Positions 47,967 to 56,983 of a stretch of DNA of 64,000 nt are shown here, piece after piece. Both the position numbers and the translations under genes were made by a program. A model generated the notes under the pieces. The model had not been told where the DNA came from. It searched no databases and was given only the letters and a program-made list of their open reading frames with translations. The DNA lies in contig NZ_JAPFGY010000014.1 of the NCBI RefSeq assembly GCF_026586795.1, forward strand, positions 1 through 64,000, in the 5' to 3' direction. This DNA comes from Erythrobacter sp. WG (GTDB lineage Bacteria > Pseudomonadota > Alphaproteobacteria > Sphingomonadales > Sphingomonadaceae). Within the stretch, counting starts at the first letter, position 1. Each line of letters begins with the position of its first letter.

Positions 47967-49975
47967 TGGCTGCCGCTGGCATGTTTGACCGCGCGCTGCT
48001 GGCTCCTGCCGCGCGCGATGCTCTCGTCAAACTCGATCCGCGCACCCTGTCGCGCAATCCGGTGATGTTCACCACGGCGGTTGTTGCAGCGGCGGCGACG
48101 CTGATCCTGTTCTACCATCTGTCGATGGGCACCGGCGATGCGCTGTTCGAAGGCCAGCTGGTGTTGTGGCTGTGGGTGACGGTGCTGTTCGGGAATTTCG
48201 CCGAGGCGCTCGCGGAAGGTCGCGGCAAGGCACAGGCCGCGAGCCTCAGGGCGACCAAGGATCAGCTGACTGCCTGCCGGATCGGGCGGGACGGGCTGCT
48301 GGACCAGGTGCCCGCCACGCAGCTGAAGCGCGGCGATGTGGTGCTGGTGGTCGCGGGCCAGCAGATTCCCGCCGATGGGGAGGTCGTCGCGGGGGTCGCA
48401 TCGGTCAACGAGGCGGCTATTACCGGTGAAAGCGCGCCCGTGATCCGCGAGGCGGGCGGAGATCGCTCTGCCGTCACGGCGGGGACTACTGTGCTGTCCG
48501 ACGAAATCCGGGTGAAGGTGACGGCTGAACCGGGCAGCGGCTTTCTTGATCGGATGATCGCGCTGGTCGAGGGCGCGAGCCGCCAGAAGACGCCCAATGA
48601 AATCGCGCTCACCATCCTGCTAACTGGCCTCACGCTGGTGTTCCTGATCGCGGTCGGGACGCTGCCCTTTTTTGCCGCCTATGCCGGGGGGAGCATTCCC
48701 ATCCCGGTGCTGATCGCGCTGTTCGTGGCGCTGATCCCGACCACAATTTCCGGGCTGCTGTCCGCCATCGGCATCGCAGGCATGGACCGGCTCATTCGCT
48801 TCAACGTGCTCGCCAAATCGGGCCGCGCGGTGGAGGCCGCGGGCGATGTCGGGACGCTGCTGCTCGACAAGACGGGAACGATCACCATCGGCGACCGGCA
48901 GGCGAGCGAGTTTGTGGCGCTGGCCGGGGTTACACAGGCCGATCTGATCTCCGCCGCCCGTCTCGCCAGCCTGGCCGACGAGACGCCTGAGGGCCGCTCG
49001 ATCGTCGTGCTGGCAGGCGAAGGCGAACCGCTTGCGCCTGACGCTGAGGTGGTGGGCTTCACCGCTCAGACCCGGGTGAGCGGCATCGACCAGCAAGGTC
49101 GCAGCATCCGAAAGGGTGCGGTCGATGCCGTTCTGAGGCTCGGGGACTTCCCCGAACCCGCCATCGCCGAACTGCGCCGGATCACCGACAAGATCGCGCA
49201 GGCCGGGGGCACGCCGCTGGCGGTGACCGAGAACGGAAGGTTGCTCGGCGCGGTCCACCTCAAGGACATCGTCAAGGCCGGTATCCGCGAACGCTTCGTC
49301 GAACTCAGGCGCATGGGCATCCGCACGGTGATGATTACAGGCGACAACCCGCTCACCGCCGCTGCCATCGCCGCCGAGGCCGGGGTCGATGATTTCCTCG
49401 CCGAAGCAACACCCGAGGACAAGCTCGCTTACATCCGCAAGGAACAGGCGGAGGGCAAGCTCGTCGCCATGTGCGGCGACGGCACCAATGATGCGCCTGC
49501 GCTCGCCCAGTCCGATGTCGGGGTCGCCATGAACACCGGCACCCAGGCCGCACGCGAGGCGGGCAACATGGTCGATCTCGACAGCGATCCGACCAAGCTG
49601 ATCGAGGTGGTCGGTATCGGCAAGCAATTGCTGATGACGCGCGGGGCGCTCACCACCTTCTCGATCGCCAACGACGTGGCGAAGTATTTCGCGATCCTGC
49701 CAGCGATCTTCGTGGTGCTCTATCCCGGGCTCGGCGCGCTCAATGTGATGGGGCTGGCGAGTCCCAACAGCGCGATCTTGTCCGCGATCATCTTCAACGC
49801 GGTGATCATCCCGCTGCTGGTGCCGCTCGCTCTGAAGGGCGTGGCCTATCGCCCCATGCCAGCAGCCAGCCAGCTGCTGCGCAACCTGGCGATCTACGGC
49901 GGCGGCGGGGTGATCGCGCCCTTCGTCGGCATCAAGCTCATAGACCTCGCTGTCGCCGGCCTCGGCCTCGCCTGA
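47966..49975 (+). CDS. kdpB: KdpB, P-type ATPase subunit of the Kdp potassium pump
   Basis: 669 residues. The phosphorylation site is Asp301 in [10 protein letters not shown], the actuator loop TGES is at 153-156 (its serine is the inhibitory phosphorylation site in E. coli), and [12 protein letters not shown] marks the hinge. Transmembrane helices lie at about 30-70, 210-275 and 560-665. KdpB hydrolyses ATP to drive potassium entry through KdpA at micromolar concentrations. In this operon it precedes kdpA, the reverse of the usual F-A-B-C order. Translation is coupled to kdpF. Confidence 0.97.
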   Translation: MAAAGMFDRALLAPAARDALVKLDPRTLSRNPVMFTTAVVAAAATLILFYHLSMGTGDALFEGQLVLWLWVTVLFGNFAEALAEGRGKAQAASLRATKDQLTACRIGRDGLLDQVPATQLKRGDVVLVVAGQQIPADGEVVAGVASVNEAAITGESAPVIREAGGDRSAVTAGTTVLSDEIRVKVTAEPGSGFLDRMIALVEGASRQKTPNEIALTILLTGLTLVFLIAVGTLPFFAAYAGGSIPIPVLIALFVALIPTTISGLLSAIGIAGMDRLIRFNVLAKSGRAVEAAGDVGTLLLDKTGTITIGDRQASEFVALAGVTQADLISAARLASLADETPEGRSIVVLAGEGEPLAPDAEVVGFTAQTRVSGIDQQGRSIRKGAVDAVLRLGDFPEPAIAELRRITDKIAQAGGTPLAVTENGRLLGAVHLKDIVKAGIRERFVELRRMGIRTVMITGDNPLTAAAIAAEAGVDDFLAEATPEDKLAYIRKEQAEGKLVAMCGDGTNDAPALAQSDVGVAMNTGTQAAREAGNMVDLDSDPTKLIEVVGIGKQLLMTRGALTTFSIANDVAKYFAILPAIFVVLYPGLGALNVMGLASPNSAILSAIIFNAVIIPLLVPLALKGVAYRPMPAASQLLRNLAIYGGGGVIAPFVGIKLIDLAVAGLGLA

Positions 49976-49993
49976 GCCGCAAAGGAACCTGAC

Positions 49994-51652
49994 ATGCTTG
50001 CAAGCATCCTCACAATTGTTCTCATCGTCGGCGGCACTGTGCTGCTGTCCTGGCCGCTGGGCCGATACATGGCGGCCCTGTTTTCGGGCCGGTTTAAGGG
50101 CGCCGACCGGCTGTTCGCGGCCGCCACGGGCGGCACGGGCGAACAGGACTGGAAGCAGTATTCGTTCGCGCTGATCGCCTTCAACGTGATGATGTTTGGC
50201 TTTGTCTTCCTGCTGCTCGCAACCCAGCATCTGCTGCCCTTGAACCCCGACGGCCAGGGCGCGTCCAGCCTCGACCTCGTGTTCAACACAGCGGCAAGCT
50301 TTACCACCAACACTAACCTTCAGCATTATTCCGGCGAGAGCACCTGGAGCTACCTTGCCCAGCTCGGCGGGCTGATGTGGCTGCAATTCGTGTCGGCGGC
50401 GACCGGGATTGCCGCCCTGGCTGCGCTCGCGCGCGGGATTGGTGGGCAGGCCAGCATGGGCAACTTCTTTCTCGATGTGCAGCGGGCAAGCTTCTGCGTG
50501 CTGCTGCCGCTGGCGATGCTACTGGCGAGCGGCATTGCGCTGGCGGGCGTGCCAATGACGCTGGAGGGCGCGGCCGCCGTCACGACACTGGAAGGCGCGA
50601 CCCAGACCATCGCCCGCGGGCCAGCCGCGGCTTTCGTCGCGATCAAGCAATTGGGCACCAATGGCGGCGGGTTCTTTGGTCCGAACTCCACCCATCCGCT
50701 TGAAAACCCCACCTTCTGGTCGAACGCGCTGGAAATGATCGCGATCATTCTGATCCCGATGGCCTGCGTGTGGATGTTTGGGCGCATCATCGGCCGCCCC
50801 AAGCACGCTGCCGTGATCTTCGGTGTCATGGCCGCGCTGTTGGCGATCAAGCTGACCGCCGCGGTCACCTTCGAAACCGCACCGACGCAGGCTTTCGCCG
50901 ACCTCGCCGTGACGCAAGATGTTGGCAATCTCGAAGGAAAGGAACTGCGCCTGGGAGCTACCACTGGACCGCTGTGGGCGGTGCTGACCACCGCCACCAG
51001 TAATGGTTCGGTCGGCGCGATGCACGACAGCCTCAATCCGCTGACCGGGTTGGTGCCGATGGCCGGAATGTGGCTCAACGAGACCTTCGGCGGCGTGGGC
51101 GTCGGCATGATCAACATGTTCCTCTACATCGCGCTCGCCGTGTTCGTGGCGGGTATGATGGTGGGGCGCACGCCCGAATATCTGGGCCACCGCATTGAAG
51201 GCCGCGAGATGCGGCTCGTAGTGCTGGCGCTGATCGCGCACCCGCTGCTGATCCTCGGCGGCACGGCGCTGTTTGCTGCGACCCCGTGGGGGTTGGACAC
51301 GCTGGGCAACACCGGCGCGCACGGCTTCTCCGAGATCCTCTACGAGTTCAGCTCCGCCGCCGCCAACAATGGTTCTGGCTTCGAGGGGCTGGGCGACAAC
51401 GCACCTGCGTGGAACATCGCTACTGGCCTCGTCATGCTGATCGGGCGCTTCCTGCCGATTATCGTCCCGCTCGCCATTGCCGGAGCGCTGATGTCCAAGC
51501 GCCGCAGCGCCGAGAACGCGGGCACCCTCAGCGTCGAGGGGCCGACCTTCGGGGTGATGCTGTTCATAGTCATCCTGATCTTCGGCGCGCTCACCTTCTT
51601 CCCCGCTGCTGCACTCGGCCCGATCGCCGAGCACACCGCCCTGATGCGCTAA
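49994..51652 (+). CDS. kdpA: KdpA, potassium-binding channel subunit
   Basis: 552 residues with about ten transmembrane helices and all four selectivity-filter repeats in order: TTNTNLQHY, GTNGGGFFGPNSTHP, ATSNGSVGAM and SAAANNGSGFEG. The protein selects potassium and hands it to KdpB. AAAGGAACCTGAC precedes the ATG. It follows kdpB by 18 bases. Confidence 0.97.
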   Translation: MLASILTIVLIVGGTVLLSWPLGRYMAALFSGRFKGADRLFAAATGGTGEQDWKQYSFALIAFNVMMFGFVFLLLATQHLLPLNPDGQGASSLDLVFNTAASFTTNTNLQHYSGESTWSYLAQLGGLMWLQFVSAATGIAALAALARGIGGQASMGNFFLDVQRASFCVLLPLAMLLASGIALAGVPMTLEGAAAVTTLEGATQTIARGPAAAFVAIKQLGTNGGGFFGPNSTHPLENPTFWSNALEMIAIILIPMACVWMFGRIIGRPKHAAVIFGVMAALLAIKLTAAVTFETAPTQAFADLAVTQDVGNLEGKELRLGATTGPLWAVLTTATSNGSVGAMHDSLNPLTGLVPMAGMWLNETFGGVGVGMINMFLYIALAVFVAGMMVGRTPEYLGHRIEGREMRLVVLALIAHPLLILGGTALFAATPWGLDTLGNTGAHGFSEILYEFSSAAANNGSGFEGLGDNAPAWNIATGLVMLIGRFLPIIVPLAIAGALMSKRRSAENAGTLSVEGPTFGVMLFIVILIFGALTFFPAAALGPIAEHTALMR

Positions 51653-51665
51653 GGAGCACCGACCG

Positions 51666-52220
51666 ATGCAATATCTTCTCCCTTCGCTGCGCCTGTGGCT
51701 GGTGACCTTTCTCGTCTGCGTGATCGGCTACACCGCACTGGTGCTGGGCTTTGCGCAGGCCGTTGTCCCGTTTCAGGCGAATGGCTCGATCATCGTAGCC
51801 GATGGCCGCGCGGTCGGCAGCCAGCTTATCGCGCAGGACTTCACCGGCCCCCGCTATTTCTGGCCGCGTCCCTCGGCAGTGGATTACAACGGTATGGGCG
51901 CTGGCGGCAGCAACAAGTCGCCGACCAGTCCCGGGCTGACGGAGCGCGCCGAACAGACCGTCGCCCGCTACGGCGCGACGGCGGATAATCCGATCCCAGC
52001 CGATCTCGTTGCGGCATCGGGCGGCGGCCTCGATCCGCATATCAGCCTCGCGGGCGCGCTCTATCAGGCAGGCCGCGTTGCCACCGCGCGTGGACTGCCG
52101 GCGGCCGAGGTCAAGCGTCTGATCGAAGCCAAAGCTATCAGCGCCGCTGGCTCCTTTGCGCCCGAGCGGATCATCAACGTCCTCGAACTCAATCTGGCGC
52201 TCGACCAACTGGCGCAGTAG
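51666..52220 (+). CDS. kdpC: KdpC, periplasmic subunit of the potassium ATPase
   Basis: 184 residues. One N-terminal membrane helix (about 10-32) is followed by a soluble domain with GSQLIAQDFTGPRYFWPRPS, GGSNKSPTSP and the conserved PADLVAASGGGLDPHISLAGA. KdpC stabilises the complex and raises ATP affinity. It lies 13 bases after kdpA with AAGGAGCACCGACC as ribosome-binding region. Confidence 0.96.
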   Translation: MQYLLPSLRLWLVTFLVCVIGYTALVLGFAQAVVPFQANGSIIVADGRAVGSQLIAQDFTGPRYFWPRPSAVDYNGMGAGGSNKSPTSPGLTERAEQTVARYGATADNPIPADLVAASGGGLDPHISLAGALYQAGRVATARGLPAAEVKRLIEAKAISAAGSFAPERIINVLELNLALDQLAQ

Positions 52221-52229
52221 GCGGGAGAG

Positions 52230-54869
52230 ATGGACGAGCCGCGCCCCGCCAATGATGCCGAGCGTTTCCTGCGCCTTGCACAGCGTGAGGAGCGGGGGCG
52301 GCTGACGGTCTATCTCGGCGCGGCACCTGGGGTCGGCAAGACATATCGGATGCTTCAGGATGCCGCCCGGCGACAGGCGGAGGGCCTCGATGTGCTGGTT
52401 GGCGTTGCCGAGACGCACGGGCGCAGCGATACTGCGGTGCAGCTCGAACCCTTCGAAGTGCTTCCGCGCCGGGCCATTGCCTATCAGGGCCATACGCTCG
52501 ATGAATTCGACATCGACGCTGCGCTGGAACGGCACCCCGGGCTGATCCTCGTCGACGAACTTGCCCACACCAACGCGCCCGGCAGCCGCCATCCGAAACG
52601 CTGGCAGGATGTGGCCGAATTGCTGGTGTCGGGGATCGACGTTGCCACCACGCTCAACATCCAGCACATCGAGAGCCTCAACGATCTTGTCGCCGGATTC
52701 ACCCATGTGCGGGTGCGCGAGACAGTGCCCGACAGCATTCTCGATTCCGCCGAAGTCATCGTTGTCGATCTCCCGCCCGAGGCGCTGATCGAGCGGCTGC
52801 GGGCGGGCAAGGTCTACCTTGCCGATACTGCCGGGCAGGCGCTCACGAACTTCTTCACGCCCGCCAAACTCGCCGCACTGCGGGAATTGGCTTTGCGCTA
52901 TGCCGCGGGATCGGTGGACCGGCGCCTGACCGATCAGCTGGCGCTCGCCGGGGACGATGGCGATTATGCCGTAGGCGAGCGTATTCTGGTGGCGGTCAGC
53001 CCGGGCAAAGGTGGCGCACAGGTGATCCGCCACGCCAAACGCCTTGCCGATCTTGCCTATGCCCCGTGGACGGCGGTGGTGGTCGAGAGTGGCGGTGCGC
53101 GCGGGGTTGTCGGGGAACAGCGCGAGCAGCTCGCCGAGAACCTGGCACTGGCATCGTCATTGGGTGCGGCGTTGATGACAGTGGCTGCAACCGATGTCGC
53201 GCAGGCGCTGGTCGATCAGGCGCGTGAGCTTCGGGCCAGCCAGATCGTGATCGGCAAGAGCCGCCGCAGCCGTTGGTTCGAATGGCGGCACGGTTCCATC
53301 GCGCAGGACGTGATCCGCAACGCGCGGGGGATCGCGGTTCAGGTCGTCCCGCTGGAAGACGCCGATGAGCGTCCAGCGACCAGAGGTGATTACAGCCCCT
53401 GGCGCGCGCCCTTGTCGGCACTGGCCATCGTCGCGGCGACTGTCGGCCCGGTGTTCGCAGCGCAAGACTGGCTGCCGCGCGGGGCCCTCGATATGTTGCT
53501 GTTGGTGCCGGTGATTGTCGCCGCGAGCTTGCTGCGAACCTATGCCGGGCTTTGGGCGGCAGGGTTTGCGGCGCTGGCCTACAACTACTTCTTCACCGAG
53601 CCGCGCTTCACGCTGCTGATGAATGATCCTGCCGATGTCATCACCTTTTCCGTGCTGGCGCTTGTCGCCGGTGTGATCGGCGCGCTGGCGGGCAAGGTGC
53701 GCCGTCAGGCGGAAACCAGTGCGGGAGTTGCCCGGCTGAACGCTTCGCTTGCGCGCTTTGCCGGGTTGCTGGGCGGGCTGTCGGATCGGGAAAGCACCGC
53801 AGCAGTCGCCTGCCGTGAGATCGGCGCACTACTGGATGTCGAGGCGATCATCGTCAACTTCGAAGGCGACCGGCTGACTGTGCGCGGCAATCCGGCCCAT
53901 ACCGCGCTCGACCTTGTCGACGAGGCAGCAGCGCGCTGGACGCTGGAGCGCGGTGAGGTGACGGGGCGCGATACCGGCACGCTCAATGCCTCGGACTGGC
54001 AGTTCCACCCGCTCCAGACTGCGCTCGGGATCATGGGGGCGCTCGGGGTTGCACGCCCCGAACAGGGTAGGATCATCCGCGCCGACGATGCGACGCTGCT
54101 TGCCTCGCTGATTGACCAGACCGCACTGGCGCATGAACGTCTGGTGCTGGAGGACGAAGCCCGGCAGGTCGGCACCTTGCGCGAACGGGACCGCCTGCGC
54201 GGCGCTTTGCTGGGCAGCATCGCCCACGACCTGCGCACCCCGCTCACCTCGGTCATCGCAGCCGCCGAAGCGATCCCTGCGGAGGGGGCCTATGCCGACG
54301 AAGTGCTGATCGCGCGCGGCGAAGCACGCCGCTTGCAGCGCTTCCTCGGCGATCTGCTGGAGGCCTCGCGTATTGAGGATGGCGGCGTGAAGCCGCGCAT
54401 CGAGAGTATCGATCTTACCGATGTGATCCACGCCGTACTGCGCGATCTGCGTCAGAACCGCGAAGGCGGCAGGGTCGTGACCCGCATCGCCGATGACTGT
54501 CCGCTGATCTCCAGCGATCCGGTGCTGCTCCGCCATGCGCTGATCAATCTGGTCGACAATGCGCTGAAGTTCTCGCCCGAGACCAGCGTGGTCGAGATCG
54601 TGCTGGAGTATGAGAGCAGCCATGTGGTGTGCCGGGTCCGCGACCGCGGGCCGGGCCTGCCCGCGCAGCAGGATGGGCTGTTCGAACGCTTCGAGCGGCT
54701 CGAGGGCAGCGACCGGGTGGGCGGAACGGGCCTTGGGCTGTGGATCGCCAAGAACCTCGTCGAGGCGGTCGGCGGTGTGATATCGGCCACCAACCGACCC
54801 GAAGGCGGGGCTGAATTTGCGATCAGCCTTCCGGCCTCAATCCCGCGAGACGAACCTGATGATGCGTAA
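52230..54869 (+). CDS. kdpD: KdpD, sensor histidine kinase
   Basis: 879 residues. The N-terminal KdpD domain contains the Walker A GAAPGVGKTY and LILVDELAHTNAPGS. A universal-stress-protein-like domain (about 250-370) follows, then four short transmembrane helices (about 395-480; LPRGALDMLLLVPVIVAASL), a GAF-like segment (about 500-620), and the HisKA domain with the phosphorylated His666 in SIAHDLRTPLTS. The ATPase has DNALKFSP and GLGLWIAKN. It senses low potassium or high sodium and phosphorylates KdpE. The start is 9 bases after kdpC. Confidence 0.97.
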   Translation: MDEPRPANDAERFLRLAQREERGRLTVYLGAAPGVGKTYRMLQDAARRQAEGLDVLVGVAETHGRSDTAVQLEPFEVLPRRAIAYQGHTLDEFDIDAALERHPGLILVDELAHTNAPGSRHPKRWQDVAELLVSGIDVATTLNIQHIESLNDLVAGFTHVRVRETVPDSILDSAEVIVVDLPPEALIERLRAGKVYLADTAGQALTNFFTPAKLAALRELALRYAAGSVDRRLTDQLALAGDDGDYAVGERILVAVSPGKGGAQVIRHAKRLADLAYAPWTAVVVESGGARGVVGEQREQLAENLALASSLGAALMTVAATDVAQALVDQARELRASQIVIGKSRRSRWFEWRHGSIAQDVIRNARGIAVQVVPLEDADERPATRGDYSPWRAPLSALAIVAATVGPVFAAQDWLPRGALDMLLLVPVIVAASLLRTYAGLWAAGFAALAYNYFFTEPRFTLLMNDPADVITFSVLALVAGVIGALAGKVRRQAETSAGVARLNASLARFAGLLGGLSDRESTAAVACREIGALLDVEAIIVNFEGDRLTVRGNPAHTALDLVDEAAARWTLERGEVTGRDTGTLNASDWQFHPLQTALGIMGALGVARPEQGRIIRADDATLLASLIDQTALAHERLVLEDEARQVGTLRERDRLRGALLGSIAHDLRTPLTSVIAAAEAIPAEGAYADEVLIARGEARRLQRFLGDLLEASRIEDGGVKPRIESIDLTDVIHAVLRDLRQNREGGRVVTRIADDCPLISSDPVLLRHALINLVDNALKFSPETSVVEIVLEYESSHVVCRVRDRGPGLPAQQDGLFERFERLEGSDRVGGTGLGLWIAKNLVEAVGGVISATNRPEGGAEFAISLPASIPRDEPDDA

Positions 54870-55542
54870 GGACGTGCTGATCATCGACGACGAACCCGCC
54901 ATCCGGCGGCTGCTGATCGGCGCGCTTGACCGGGCCAGGATCGCCCACGTCGAAGCCGCGACCGCTGCCGAAGCCCTTCGCATCGCCGGTGCCGCACCGC
55001 CGCCGCTGGTCGCCCTGCTCGATCTGGGCCTGCCTGATCGCGACGGGCTGGAGGTGGTGCCGCAACTTGCCGCGCTCGGTCTTTCGGTCATCGTCCTCAC
55101 TGCCCGCGACGCGACCGAGGAGAAGGTCGCCGCGCTCGACCTTGGCGCCGACGACTTCGTGACCAAGCCCTTCGACAGCGAGGAGCTGCTGGCCCGCATC
55201 CGTTCCGCGATGCGGCGCAAGGCAGGCCCACTGGCGAACGCGTCGCGCCGCGAGTTTGCAGGCGGCCGTATCGACCGTTCCACACACGTGGTCGAGATAC
55301 GCGGCGTGCGTGTCGATCTGACCCCGCGCGAGTTCAACCTGCTGTGGTCCCTCGCCGATCACCCCGGGCGGGTGATGACGCACGAAAGCCTGCTGGAAGA
55401 GGTCTGGGGACCGGCTCACCGACAAGACTTGGATTACTTGCGCGTTGCCGTGCGCGCGCTTCGGCGTAAGCTGGAAGACGATCCCAGCAAGCCCCGCCTG
55501 GTGATCAACGAACCGGGTGTGGGCTACCGTTTGGCCGAGTGA
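54859..55542 (+). CDS. kdpE: KdpE, response regulator of the kdp operon
   Basis: 227 residues. The receiver domain has Asp10-Asp11, the phospho-acceptor Asp55 in LLDLGLPD and the lysine in FVTKPFD. The OmpR-type winged helix occupies the C-terminal 100 residues (VDLTPREFNLLWSLADHPG, LRRKLEDDP). It activates kdp transcription. The ATG is inside the last codons of kdpD (8-11 base overlap), so production is coupled. MM at the start leaves a choice of one residue. It ends the operon, followed by an integrase on the other strand. Confidence 0.96.
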   Translation: MMRKDVLIIDDEPAIRRLLIGALDRARIAHVEAATAAEALRIAGAAPPPLVALLDLGLPDRDGLEVVPQLAALGLSVIVLTARDATEEKVAALDLGADDFVTKPFDSEELLARIRSAMRRKAGPLANASRREFAGGRIDRSTHVVEIRGVRVDLTPREFNLLWSLADHPGRVMTHESLLEEVWGPAHRQDLDYLRVAVRALRRKLEDDPSKPRLVINEPGVGYRLAE

Positions 55543-55615
55543 ACAGTGGTCAAGTCGAAAGCGGCCCTTCAGGTTTCCACCCACTTGTTGCCGGTTCAGT
55601 GATCGTCGAACCTCG

Positions 55616-55650
55616 ACAAAAGCGGCCATCGGGGCTTGCCCGACGGCCGC
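55616..55650 (-). terminator. Intrinsic terminator of the integrase gene
   Basis: On the minus strand GCGGCCGTCGGG, loop CAAGC, CCCGATGGCCGC, then TTTTGT. Arms at 55622-55633 and 55639-55650 pair with one mismatch. It lies 9 bases past the integrase stop codon and also blocks read-through from the island into kdpE from the right. Confidence 0.75.
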
Positions 55651-55658
55651 CAGCAATG

Positions 55659-56294
55659 TCAGATCTCGATGCGCTCCGCTAGGATCAGAGCATCCTCCAC
55701 GTCGACCCCAAGATACCGGACCGTGTTCTCGATCTTGGAGTGGCCGAGCAAAATCTGCACCGCACGAAGGTTTCCGGTTGTCCGGTAGATCATGGCCGCT
55801 TTGGTGCGTCGCATAGAATGGGTGCCGTAATCTTCACGCCGCAACCCAACCGCGGTCACCCACTCATCGACGAGGCGAGCATACTGCCGCGTGCTCATCG
55901 GTTGGCCGGAGAGAATCCTGCTTGGGAACACGAAATCATCGATGGTGCCACCCCGCCGCAGAAGCCATGTTGCGAGACTCGTGCGGGCGTCTGCGGTGAT
56001 TTCAAACTGCACAGGTCGCCCGGTTTTTCGCTGGATGATCATTGCGCGGTCGCGAACTTCAGATCCGGCCACGAGGTCGCCGATCTTGAGCTTCACCAGA
56101 TCGCAGCCCCGCAACTTGCTGTCGATCGCCACGTCGAACAGGGCCCTGTCTCGGAGCCGTTCCTCGCGGTCGAGGAAGAAACGGATCGCCCAAACTTGCT
56201 TTTGGGTGAGCGGCCGCTTGGTGCCGACGGTTCTGCCAGCATTCCACGAAACCCGATTTTGCATGGCCGGGTCGAGGTGAGAGTAGGTCATCAT
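55659..56294 (-). CDS. Compact tyrosine recombinase (integrase)
   Basis: 211 residues from the ATG at 56294, chosen because GGAGAAAG precedes it; the frame extends a further 65 codons upstream in unlikely sequence. The full catalytic set is visible: Arg62 (SKLRGCDL), Lys90 (IIQRKTGRP), His159 and Arg162 (THSMRR), His185 (LLGHSKIENT) and the nucleophile Tyr194 (VRYLG). Only about 30 residues precede the catalytic domain, so the usual core-binding domain is absent. Enzymes of this form integrate or excise islands and integrons. It is the first island gene next to kdpE and probably the mobilising enzyme. Confidence 0.9.
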   Translation of the reverse strand: MMTYSHLDPAMQNRVSWNAGRTVGTKRPLTQKQVWAIRFFLDREERLRDRALFDVAIDSKLRGCDLVKLKIGDLVAGSEVRDRAMIIQRKTGRPVQFEITADARTSLATWLLRRGGTIDDFVFPSRILSGQPMSTRQYARLVDEWVTAVGLRREDYGTHSMRRTKAAMIYRTTGNLRAVQILLGHSKIENTVRYLGVDVEDALILAERIEI

Positions 56295-56544
56295 CTTTCT
56301 CCATGGCCTTGATTGGCCAAGGAGAAAGAACGAGTGTCGGTTCTGCGATGTCGCCATTGCCCTGCATAGGTAGCATGAGAACGGTCTCCGACGCCTCAGA
56401 CATTCACACGCAAAGCGGCAGCTTTCGGCATAAGCCGCCATCTGGCCACGCCGGTGCGAACGACGGCTTCGTCCCACATATGGCCGCATCCGGACCCGCT
56501 GATGGTTGAGCCTATGGACCCGTCAATCGGCCTCACGCTGAAAG

Positions 56545-56841
56545 CTAGAGGCGGATCCATCGGTCGTCGATCTCGCGAATTTTGCCTGCGCCATAAGGCG
56601 GGGGAAGCGCCCGCAAAGGCACGCCAGGCAAGGGCATCCGCACGACTTCCTCGGGGAAAACAGTCTCGCCTCGCAACGAAATCACCCTGCCCCAGTCATC
56701 AATCGGGAAGCATTGAAGCTCGTCGTCGCCGACTACGGCAGCGACCACGATTGCATCCCCGACGTGCAGTATGGGCTGCATGTCCGGAAGCGAGTGCCGG
56801 TAGCCGAGAAAGATCAGTCGATCTCCGGCGCGGTAGCGCAT
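56545..56841 (-). CDS. Small unknown island protein
   Basis: 98 residues, cytoplasmic, strand-rich: MRYRAGDRLIFLGYRHSLPD, DAIVVAAVVGDDELQCFPID, and a C-terminal IREIDDRWIRL. It has a balanced composition and no membrane segment. The coding quality is moderate and I recognise no family. It is 250 bases upstream (on the minus strand) of the integrase, and may be a small regulator or part of the mobility module. The 56295-56544 gap contains no gene, only short GC-rich stretches related to the dispersed repeats. Confidence 0.55.
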   Translation of the reverse strand: MRYRAGDRLIFLGYRHSLPDMQPILHVGDAIVVAAVVGDDELQCFPIDDWGRVISLRGETVFPEEVVRMPLPGVPLRALPPPYGAGKIREIDDRWIRL

Positions 56842-56967
56842 GTTCCCCCCTTTTGTGGTGGGACGATCCTACCTGCGTCAAGAGGCCTGTCAAGACGTAA
56901 GTCATTGGATCCATTACATATGTAGGCCACACGCCGATCAGTTCGGGTTTTGGGGGCCTCGGCATGT

Positions 56968-56981
56968 TGCAACCGGTTGCA
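56968..56981. repeat. 14-bp palindrome TGCAACCGGTTGCA, copy 2
   Basis: Identical to the copies at 34001 and 63810. It begins two bases after the stop codon of the 507-residue island gene, as read on the minus strand. The upstream intergenic stretch to the small island gene is 126 bases. Confidence 0.85.
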
Positions 56982-56983
56982 CC

